64,000 bases of DNA, taken from positions 3,211,001-3,275,000 of the forward strand of contig NZ_CP079195.1 of the NCBI RefSeq assembly GCF_019263805.1. Reading direction: 5' to 3'. The notes beneath the pieces are model-generated. The model made no database searches and had not been told where the DNA came from. It saw nothing but the letters and a program-made list of their open reading frames with translations. Position 1 is the stretch's first letter; each line of letters opens with the position of its first letter. Shown here one piece after another: positions 11,000-22,900 of this stretch. Source of the DNA: Polaribacter sp. NJDZ03 (lineage in GTDB: Bacteria; Bacteroidota; Bacteroidia; Flavobacteriales; Flavobacteriaceae). Made by a program: the position numbers and the translations under genes.

Positions 11000-13900
11000 T
11001 TACTCAATAACCACTTTTTTATTGATGGTTCCTTTATTGGTATTCATTTTTACAATGTAAACACCTGTTGGTATCTGTTTTTTAATATCTAATTGGTAAG
11101 TCTCTTTTTGTTCTTTAATATTCCAAAGACTTACTTTTTTACCAATCACATTAAACAACTCTACTTTTTTAATTGCTACTTCACTATTTTTAGAAATTAC
11201 AATTTGGTTGTTTTCATTGTCTGCATAGATATTGGTATATGCAGCTAAAATTTCGTCTTCTAAACTAAGGGCGCTACTTTCTTTAAAGGTTAATACAAAA
11301 CGATCTGTATAGGTTCCTTTTTCTAAGGTTAACGTGTTTTTTTGTTCTTTAACATTATAAGAAGTACCGGTAAGTTTGTCTGTAACATAAATGTTCTTAG
11401 AAACATTTTGTAATTCATCTACCATGATATTTACTTGCCCTGTATAGTTCATTTTAATTTCTAAAGGAACTTCTAAGTCATCAGATATTTCTTGTACTCC
11501 AGCAATCACATAATCCTTGTCATCCGAAGGGAATTTAAAATAGATGTCTGTTTTACCAGTTTCATATACTTTAGAGTCATACCCTTTATCAAAAGCAAAA
11601 GAATTTGTTTCTTGAAAAGAGACTGCTATTTGATGGTGTATCATTAAATCTTGCTCGTTTTTATATTCGAAACCTAATTTAATTACAGGCAATAGGTTAC
11701 TCTCCGTTTTACTTGTTTTTTGAGTTCCTCTAAAGAATATCGATTTTGCACCTTCTGTAACATACGCTCTTTGGCTGTTGTTAAAATCAATTGTTCCACC
11801 AGCATCTGCCTCAATAAAGAAACCTTGTCCGATTGCAATGTATGGAAGTGGCGTTGTATATGCAGTAGTGCTTTCTAAGCCAGAAGTACCATTGTTATCA
11901 TTTGTTGTATTTGCAGGAACATCTGCAGCAACTCCACCACCTAAGTTAAGTGTTGCATACCCACCAATGTACCCACCAAATATGTGTCCATCTATTCCGG
12001 TACCCTCACCAAGTTTACTTTCTTTATGTTCCCAGAAGTAAAGAGTTCCGGTAGTTTCATTTAAGTTGTCTTCAATAAACTTTCTTGCGTTTATAGCCGA
12101 TGGGTAAGGGTTACCAACTAAATAATCGTTACCTGCAGCTATAATTGAAGGGCTAAAGTTTCCATCATTAGGTGTTCCCATAAAGGTATAGTTTTGTGGT
12201 GCTCCTGGACCTTTAAAAATAAATCCTTCACCACGAGCAATCTCACCATCCTCATTTTTATGTGCCCAATTAGCTCTACCATTAGAAGCAGGAGCATAGG
12301 TATATATCCAATATTTAGCTAATGAAATAGGATCTGTAGTATCTCCATCATAGCCATCTATAAATTTAATATTTTTAGCAATAGTAGTACCTACTATACC
12401 CGTTGCATTTAGTGGAGTTGTACCATCTTTTAACACATTTTCTAAAGTGTAATTAATGCCAATAGAAGTTACCGGAGAACTCATATATCCATATCTGTAT
12501 AAACTAGGTATTGTAGAGTTTTGATCTACTAACAGTTTACCGTTACCACTTATTTTAGTAGTGGTTGCATGCGTTTGTACCAATTGTGCAGATGTACCAG
12601 CTAAACGAATATTACCGTCTAAAGTAATCTCATTAGTAACCACTAATAATTGATCTGTTACTGTTAATTTTGTACTTGCATCAATTTTTAGTTTTCTAGC
12701 ACTTAATCTACTACCGGTATGCTCAAAATCTTGATCAATTACTACAGAACGAGATCTGTCTGGGAAACCGTTCGTCCAGGTATTGCTACTAGAGTTAGAG
12801 GTTGTAATATCAATTCTGTGTAAACCTAACAACGTATTTGCTTCTTTACTAGAGTTTTTTATTTCTGAGATTAAAGCATCTTGAGGATGTCTTTTAATTC
12901 CTGCAACTGTAGTTTCTTCAATTGGCTGGTAAGGTGTTATTGCATCATCTATAAATACCACCCATTCATTTGCATCATAGTTTTTATTAGGTGTTAACCT
13001 TTCATCTATTCTAACAACCGAAGTTTTGTTGTTTATATTAGAAACCACATCATATCTATTTGCCCATGAAGAAGTTGTTGATGTAGATAGCGTAATAATA
13101 TCATTAACGGCATCATCTAAATCTGTTAATGCAGCATTTAATACAACTGTAGCATCAGTAGCTAATTCAGAATTGGCTATTAAAGTATTATTTAATACGT
13201 TTTTAAATAAGACAGATTTTCCAGCTTCTAGTAAAGTAGTAACTGTATAAGAAACATCTGGATTGTTGTTTGTTTGGTCTCCTGTTTTATCTTTATATAA
13301 CTGAACATGAATGGTGTTTGCAGGAACATCTGTTGTACCTATATTGGTAATTTCTATCCATCTTTCCTTATCAGTATCGCTATCAGCACCAAACTGATAC
13401 ACTTGTGTTATCATAACGTCTGTCTTAATGGCTTTAGGAACCGACGTTAAATACAATGTAGCTTCTGCACATGCTTGTGGCGATTGGTTATCACACTTAA
13501 TATATGTTACAGGCACAGTGCCTACAAAACTAGCAACTGGTACAAAAGTATAAGTTCCGTCACTAACTAAAGTAACTGTACCAACATTACCTATTGTTGC
13601 GGATCCATCAGTTGCATTCGTACTTGTTGTATTTGCTATTTTAATAGAAAACGAAGTAACAGTATGTGGGTTCCCTTCTGGATCAAAATCATTAGTCAAA
13701 ATATTTCCAGTCATTGTAGTTCCTTGTGGCGCCGTATGAGCATCATCATTAGCAAAAGTGCTGTTTCCAAAATTGTCAATTACATTTAAGTTCAAAATAG
13801 CAGTATCTGTACCACCGTTTCCATCAGAAATGGTGTAGGTAATATCATCTACAGTTCCTGTAAAACCAGCAGCAGGAATAAACTCATAAGTTCCATTCGT

Positions 13901-16900
13901 ATTTAATTGAACAGTACCTGCATTTGCAACCGTAGCTCCCGTTTTATCTTTACCAGTAACCGTTGTTGGGGTATTAATAGTTACCCCTGTAGCAGATGTT
14001 ATCGTTAAATTGTCTCCTTCTAGATCGGTATCATTAGAAAGCACCGTAGAATTTACCGTTGTATTTACTTCTGTAGTATGTACATCATTTTGCGCCGTTG
14101 GCGGATTACTAATAGGTAGTTCATTAGGCAACACTTCAATAGATATAGTAGCGGTATCTGTAGCAATACCATCACCTTTACCTGTATAGGTTATAGGGTC
14201 TATAGTTCCTGTAAAACCAGGACTAGGTGTAAAGGTATATGTACCATCTTCTTTAATAATTATAGAACCAGCATTGGTAACAGCAAAACCTTCTTTGTTT
14301 ATACCAGGCACATTATTAATGGTAACACCTGTATTTCCTGCAGGTACAGCAAAAGCTGTAGAATTACCATTTATAAGAACAGAAGTTACGGTTATATTAC
14401 CTCCTTGGTCATTTGTAGTTAATGAACTGTTTACCGCAGTATCTTGCGGCGTTTGGTTGATATCATTTTTTGCAGTAAAACCTGCAGGAATAGAAGTTAA
14501 ATACAAAGTAGCCTCATCACATGTTTGTGGCGTTCCGTTATCACAGGTACTGTAAATTACGGGAACAGTTCCTGTAAAATTAGCATCAGGAGCAAAGTTA
14601 TAAGAACCATCTGTATTGATGGTAACTGTACCCACACCTGCAATTGTATTTGCTACAGGAACAGCAACAGTTCCCACAGTAATTGACGTTCCATTTACAG
14701 AAGCCGAAGATATCGTTTGCATATTTAATTCCGGATCGAAATCGTTTAGAACAATATTTCCTTCCATACTTGTTCCTTGCGTAGCAGAATTAGCGTCATC
14801 ATTTGCAAAAGTGTTGTTTCCAAAATTAGGAATTACATTTAAGTTAAGAGTAGCAGTATCTGTACCACCATTTCCATCAGAAACAGTGTAGGTAATATCA
14901 TCTACAGATCCTGTAAAACCAGTAGCAGGTATAAATTCATAAGACCCATCTGCATTTACTTTAACCGTACCAGCATTTGCAATAGCAACACCATTCTCAT
15001 CTTTACCAGTAACAGTTTTAGCCGTTCCAAAAGTAAAAGGAATATCAGTACCTGCTCCATCTTTTATAGAAGCACTAGTGATAACGATATTATCTCCATC
15101 AGGGTCAGAATCGTTGTTAAGTATTGTTGAAGTAACTGTTGTATTTATTTCTGTAGTATTTACATCATTTTGCGCTGTTGGCGGATTGTTACCCGCTGGC
15201 TGAATGTTAGGAATAACTTCAATAGATAATAGAGCATCATTCGTGTCAACACCTGCGCCTTTTCCTGTATATGTTACCGGATTAATAGTTCCTGTAAAAC
15301 CTGCAGTAGGAGTAAAGGTATATGTACCATTACCGTTAATAGTTAAAGAACCTGCGTTAGCAACATTATTCCCATTTTCATCAACTCCAGCAACTGTTTT
15401 TGCAGTTCCTAAAGTAAATCCTGTAGCAGTTACACTTGCTACACCTTCATCATTCGTTAATAAAGCCCCATTTATCACAGTGTCTTGTGGTATTTGGTTG
15501 ATGTCATTTTCTGCAGCAATATCAGGAATAACGTCTGACGGAATAGAAGTTAAATACAAAGTAGCTTTGTCACATGCTTGTGGCGTTCCGTTATCACAGG
15601 TACTATATGTTACGGGAACAGTTCCTACAAAATTAGGCTCAGGAACAAAGGTGTATTTTCCATCTGCGCTTAAAGTTAAAGTACCTACTCCTGAAATTGC
15701 TGTTGCTGTTCCTAGAGTAATTGGTGTATTTGTTCCTCCAAAAGAAGCTGAAGGTGAAGAAAGAGTTTGTGTATTTCCTTCTAGATCAAAATCGTTTGTT
15801 TTGATGTTCCCTTCTATATTTACTCCTTGCTTAGCAGCATTGGCATCATCATTTGCAAACGTACTGTTTCCAAAATTGTCAATTACATTTAAGCTTAAAA
15901 TAGCGGTATCTGTACCATCATTTCCATCAGAAATGGTGTAGGTAATATCATCTATAGTTCCTGTAAATCCTGTAGCAGGTTTAAATTCATAAGTACCATC
16001 TGCTTTTACTTCAACAGTACCTGCATTTGTAACAGTAACTCCATTTTTATCTTTACCAGTAACAGTTTTAGCAGTTCCTAAAGTAAAAGTAGTAACAGTA
16101 CCTGCTCCATCTTTTATAGAAGCATTCGTGATAACGATATTATCTCCATCTGTGTCACTATCATTAGAGAGTAAAGTTGACGTTACATCTGTATTTAATT
16201 CTGTAGTATTTACATCATTTTGTGCCGTTGGCGGATTGTTACCCGCTGGCAAAATATTTGGCACTACTTCTATAGATAAACTTGCTGTGTCTGTATTGGC
16301 ACCAGCACCTTTTCCTATATAGGTTATTGGGTTAATAGTACCTGTAAAACCTGCAGCTGGTGTAAAAATATACGTACCATCTTCTTTAATAGTAATTGAA
16401 CCAGCATTTGCAACGGCAACACCGTTTTTATCTACACCAGCAACATTATTAATTGTTACTCCAGTGTTTCCTGTAGGAACAGCTGTTGGAGTCCCATTTA
16501 TTGTAACCGAAGTTACTGTTGCAACACCTTGGTCATTGGTAATTAATGCTCCATTTACCGCAGTATCTTTTGGTGTTTGGTTGATATCATTTTCTGCATT
16601 TACATCTGCAGGAATAGAAGTTAAATATAAAGTAGCTTCATCACATGCTTGTACTGTTGGAGCTGTAATTGTATCACATTTAGTGTATGTTACAGGTACT
16701 GTACCTGTAAAACCAGCTTCTGGTACAAAATTATAAGAACCATCTGAGTTTATGGTAACTGTACCAATACCTGCAATAGTATTTACTACAGGAGCAGCAA
16801 AAGTTCCCACCGTAATTCCTGTTCCGTTAACAGAAGCAGTAGTAACATTTTGAGTATTCCCTTCTGGATCAAAATCGTTTGTTAAAACATTTCCTTCCAT

Positions 16901-19900
16901 ATTTATTCCTTGCTTAGCAGCATTGGCATCATCATTTGCAAACGTATTGTTTCCAAAATTGTCAATTACATTTAAGTTTAAAATAGCAGTATCTGTACCA
17001 CCATTTCCATCAGAAATGGTGTAGGTAATATCATCTATAGTTCCTGTAAATCCTGTAGCAGGTTTAAATTCATAAGTACCATCTGCTTTTATTTCAACAG
17101 TACCTGCATTTGTAACAGTAACTCCATTTTTATCTTTACCAGTAACAGTTTTAGCAGTTCCTAAAGTAAAAGTAGTAACAGCACCAGCTCCGTCTTTTAT
17201 AGAAGCATTAGTGATAACGATATTATCTCCATCTGTGTCACTATCATTAGAGAGTAAAGTTGACGTTATATCTGTATTTAATTCTGTAGTATTTACATCA
17301 TTTTGTGCCGTTGGCGGATTGTTACCCGCTGGCTGAATGTTAGGAATAACTTCAATAGATAATAGAGCATCATTCGTGTCAACACCTGCGCCTTTTCCTG
17401 TATATGTTACCGGATCAATTGTTCCTGTAAAACCTGTAGTAGGAGTAAAGGTATATGTTCCGTTTCCATTAATAGTTAAAGAACCTGCGTTAGCAACATT
17501 ATTTCCATTTTCATCAACTCCAGCAACTGTTTTTGCAGTTCCTAAAGTAAATCCAGTAGCAGTTACACTTGCTACACCTTCATCATTAGTTAATAGTTGA
17601 CCATCTACAGGTGTATCTTTTGGTGTTTGGTTGATGTCATTTTCTGCATTTACATCTGCAGGAATAGAAGTTAAATATAAAGTAGCTTCATCACATGCTT
17701 GTACTGTTGGAGCTGTAATTGTATCACATTTAGTGTATGTTACAGGTACTGTACCTGTAAAACCAGCTTCTGGTACAAAATTATAAGAACCATCTGAGTT
17801 TATGGTAACCGTACCAATACCTGCAATAGTATTTACTACAGGAGCAAGAGTTCCCACCGTAATTCCTGTTCCGTTAACAGAAGCAGTAGTAACATTTTGA
17901 GTATTCCCTTCGGGATCAAAATCGTTTGTTAAAACATTTCCTTCCATATTTATTCCTTGCTTAGCAGCATTGGCATCATCATTTGCAAACGTATTGTTTC
18001 CAAAATTGTCAATTACATTTAAGTTTAAAATAGCAGTATCTGTACCACCATTTCCATCAGAAATGGTGTAGGTAATATCATCTATAGTTCCTGTAAATCC
18101 TGTAGCAGGTTTAAATTCATAAGTACCATCTGCTTTTATTTCAACAGTACCTGCATTTGTAACAGTAACTCCATTTTTATCTTTACCAGTAACAGTTTTA
18201 GCAGTTCCTAAAGTAAAAGTAGTAACAGCACCAGCTCCGTCTTTTATAGAAGCATTAGTGATAACGATATTATCTCCATCTGTGTCACTATCATTAGAGA
18301 GTAAAGTTGACGTTATATCTGTATTTAATTCTGTAGTATTTACATCATTTTGTGCCGTTGGCGGATTGTTACCCGCTGGCTGAATGTTAGGAATAACTTC
18401 AATAGATAATATAGCATCATTCGTGTCAACACCTGCGCCTTTTCCTGTATATGTTACCGGATCAATTGTTCCTGTAAAACCTGTAGTAGGAGTAAAGGTA
18501 TATGTTCCGTTTCCATTAATAGTTAAAGAACCTGCGTTAGCAACATTATTTCCATTTTCATCAACTCCAGCAACTGTTTTTGCAGTTCCTAAAGTAAATC
18601 CAGTAGCAGTTACACTTGCTACACCTTCATCATTAGTTAATAGTTGACCATCTACAGGTGTATCTTTTGGTGTTTGGTTGATATCATTTTCTGCATTTAC
18701 ATCTGCAGGAATAGAAGTTAAATATAAAGTAGCTTCATCACATGCTTGTACTGTTGGAGCTGTAATTGTATCACATTTAGTGTATGTTACAGGTACTGTA
18801 CCTGTAAAACCAGCTTCTGGTACAAAATTATAAGAACCATCTGAGTTTATGGTAACCGTACCAATACCTGCAATAGTATTTACTACAGGAACAGCAACAG
18901 TTCCCACCGTAATTGCAGTTCCGTTAACAGAAGCAGTAGTAACATTTTGAGTATTCCCTTCTGGATCAAAATCGTTTGTTAAAACATTTCCTTCTATATT
19001 TATTCCTTGCTTAGCAGCATTGGCATCATCATTTGCAAACGTATTGTTTCCAAAATTGTCAATTACATTTAAGTTTAAAATAGCAGTATCTGTACCACCA
19101 TTTCCATCAGAAATAGTGTAAGTAATATCGTTTACCGTTCCTGTAAATCCTGTAGCAGGTATAAATTCATAAGTTCCATCTGCATTTACTTTAACTGTAC
19201 CTGCATTTGCAATAGCAACACCGTTTTTATCTTTCCCTGCAACTGTTTTAGCAGTTCCTAAAGTAAAAGTACTAACAGTACCTGCTTCATCTTTTATAGT
19301 AGCATTAGTGATAACTATATTATTTCCATCAGGGTCACTATCATTTGTTAGTATTGTTGAAGTAACTGTTGTGTTTAATTCTGTAGTATTTACATCATTC
19401 TGTGCCGTTGGCAGATTGTTACCCGCTGGCAGAATGTTAGGAATAACTTCTAAAGATAAAGTAGCCGTATCTGTTTCATTATTTGCTCCTTCACCAGTGT
19501 ATGTTATTGGATTAATAGTTCCTGTAAAACCTGTAGTTGGTGTAAAGGTGTACGTACCATCTTCTTTAATAGTAATTGAACCAGCATTTGGTATAGCAAT
19601 TCCATTTTCATCTACACCAGCAACATTATTAATAGTTACTCCAGTGTTTCCTGCAGGAACAGCTGTTGGAGTCCCATTTATTGTAACAGAAGTTACTGTT
19701 GCTACGTTTTCATCATTGGTTAATAATGCACCATCAACAGGTTTGTCTTTTGGTGTTTGATTGATGTCATTTTCTGTATTTACTGCGGTATTACATGCAG
19801 AACTTTGAATGTCTTTGTCTTGAGATGTACCAATAGTTTGTGTTGTGCTGTTTGGAACCCCATAAGTAGCACTTGTACTTACCATGTCTACTGCGGCTGT

Positions 19901-22900
19901 TAGCATTTTAGTTGTAGCATCTATATCTGAAAGGGTATAAGTTCCGCTTCCTTCTAAAGCATCTGGACAACCATCGTTGTCTGAGTCTGTATCAAATTTA
20001 TTTGGTATACCATCATTATCTGTGTCTAAACATATTGAAGCTTTTATACCTAACCATAACACTGGGCCTATTCCATCTCCAATACTATCAAATGTTAAAC
20101 TTTTTACATTTTTGCCTATTAATGAAGGAAAAGAAATTGTACCGCTGGCTTGGGTGGTATTCGCCGTTAGATCTGTTATATATGTTTTTCCATCTATAAC
20201 TGTTTGCCCTACTAGTTCGGAATTTCCCACGGGATTTACCGATATAGATACCGCAAGATTAGACATAGTTGTCCCGTTTGCTAAAATGGCCGAGAAATTT
20301 CCAAAAAGAGCTTGTCCTGCAAAATCTATTCCAGCTGTTGCAGTATCAAGATCACCAGAAGAAGTTGTCCCAACACTGTCTGGTAATAAATTTATATCAG
20401 AAACTTCTTCTCCAAAAGTTATAGTATAAGTACCGTTACCAGTAGTAGTTTCATTAAACCCGAACCTACTAAATGAACCGCTTAAAAATTCACCTGTATC
20501 TGTACCAATAGTAACAGTAGTTGTAGGTGTTGCTACAAACTGATATGTTTGAGGGTTATTAGTATTACCACTTCCTACTCTAGTAGCTTGCTTATCAGTA
20601 AATATACATTCTTCTGTGTCTAAAATACCATCATTATCGTCATCTAAATCTACATCGTCTGGTATACCATCATTGTCATTGTCATTACATGCATTTACAT
20701 TTCCATTTATATAATATGCATTTGGTGTAGTAGTATATGGTGCGCCAGTTACTTTACCAGTACCATCTACTATTGGTACACCTGTACCATAAAAGCCATT
20801 ATTGTCTGCATCTGCATTTGCAACCGTACCAAAATAAGCTTCGTCTGCGTCTGAACAACCATCGTTGTCTGAGTCTGTGTCTAGGTGATTAGGGATTCCA
20901 TCATTATCTGTATCTGTAGCTGGACAGATGTAGAATCTAATTGCATTATTTATATTATTATCAGTTGTGAAAAACCTTAATTCTTTAGCGTAAGTGGCAG
21001 ATTCCCATAAAAAAGATGTAGTGTTCTGAGCTCCCGATGTTTTTGTGTTAATTACAGTATAATTATTTGGTGTATCATTGGCAACAAAGCCGGCGTCTAA
21101 AGTAGAAGTTAAAGTATATGGAATTCCATCTAGAGACTCAATACCATCAAATCGAGTACCATCTGCAGTTATCGTTTTACCATGAAGTCCCTGAATTTTA
21201 GCAGGAACAGTACCTGTTAATACAAACCTAGTATTAGAGTGAGCGGGGTCTGGGCCTACTACCATACGAGGGGTGGTATTAGATGTTGTGTTTATACCGA
21301 AAGCTTGTATAAAAACACTACCTGCCGAAAGACCGAAATCTGAACTCACATCAAGAGGTGCAATCATGTCAAAGTTAATTACACCACCAGCAATACCTAA
21401 CCTTGTAGGTAGTATTTCTGTAAAACCAGTACAAACATCTTCTGCGGTATCTAAAATACCATCGTTATCATCATCTAAATCTGCACCATCTGGCACACCA
21501 TCGTTGTCGTTATCATTACATGTGTTTACCGTTCCGTCTAAATGATATGGGTTTGGAGTAGTGGTATAGGTAAGGCCAGTTATTCTACCAGAACTATCTA
21601 CTATTGGTATACCTGTACCATAAAAGCCATTATTGTCTGTATCTGCATTTGCAACCGTACCAAAATACGCTTCATCTGCGTCTGAACAACCATCGTTGTC
21701 TGAGTCTGAATCTAAATAATCTGGAGTTCCATCATTATCAAAATCACAAGGGTCATTTAGAAGAGGAACAAGTTCACTTTCTAAAACACCTGTTGCACCT
21801 AACCAAAATTCTGCTCTAATATCTATATAGTCTAAAGATGCAATAACGGTTTCAAATGCAGCTTGTGTTACGCCAAATCTAGCTGCCGTTAAAGGTACTG
21901 TAATTGTAAAATCAGATCCTGTAGGTTTTGTTTCTCCATAAGGAGCTTCTGTTAAATCTATAGTGTATTGAGTACCACCACTACCTATACGAATATCTGT
22001 AGTACCTCCGAAAAAATCTTCAGCAGGGTCTTGTACAAAGATTCTAAAAACTAAATTATTACCATCTATATATGTATAGTCTTTACCTTGTGTATTTAAC
22101 CTGTAGTAAGTTACTTGAGACGCTTGGTCAGTATATCTTAAACCTGGTTCATTATTATTTGGACCAGCATCATTAACAAAAGGGGTACCAGACGCTCCAC
22201 CTTCTACAACTGTTATTAGACCTGCGTTTGCATTGTTAATTATTAAATCTTTACTAAAACTAAAGTTAGGACATTCTACAACATCTAAAATACCATCATT
22301 GTCACTGTCTTCGTCATTAACATCTGCAATACCATCACTATCTGTATCTGTTAAGTCTTTTGCTGTAATATTTACACTACCGTTATTTCCGTTTGCTTGC
22401 AAAGCACCAGTAGTACCATTTGCACCTGCAATAATTGAACTATTAACATAACCTCTAAAAGTTGTATCCACATAAGAACCACCACCACCAGCAGCACCAT
22501 CTGTACCAACAGCAGTAAAAAGACCGGAACCACCACCACCACTATAACCGCCACCAGCACCACCAGTTAAGTTAACTGTAGCACCAGCACCACCAGAAAA
22601 ACCTCTACCACCGTTACCAGTAGTTAACTCAGCGGTACCGTTACCTCCAGAAGCTAAAGTAAAAGATCCATTAGCACCAGCCCCACCAGTTGCAACAGAT
22701 GAAGTAGCGCTGGCACCATTGCTAATGAATCCACCACCAGCAGCACCAGCAGCACCAGCACTACCACCATTACCACCATTACCACCAGCACCAAAGTTAC
22801 TACCAGTTCCGTTATCACCATTTGTAGTATTATTGGCGGCTAAACCATTTACACCACCAGCTCCACCACCACCACCAGCAACTAGTACTAAAGTGCTGTT

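Noticed and set aside
14274..20429. Plus-strand frames of 60-245 codons inside the 4105-residue adhesin gene
   Set aside because: Antisense to the cadherin-like repeats, Val/Pro-rich by codon complement, and duplicated only because the sense repeats are.
22372..22563. Minus-strand 63-codon frame overlapping the Gly-rich part
   Set aside because: Out-of-frame translation of the GGxGG region giving Val/Leu runs; lies fully inside the real gene.
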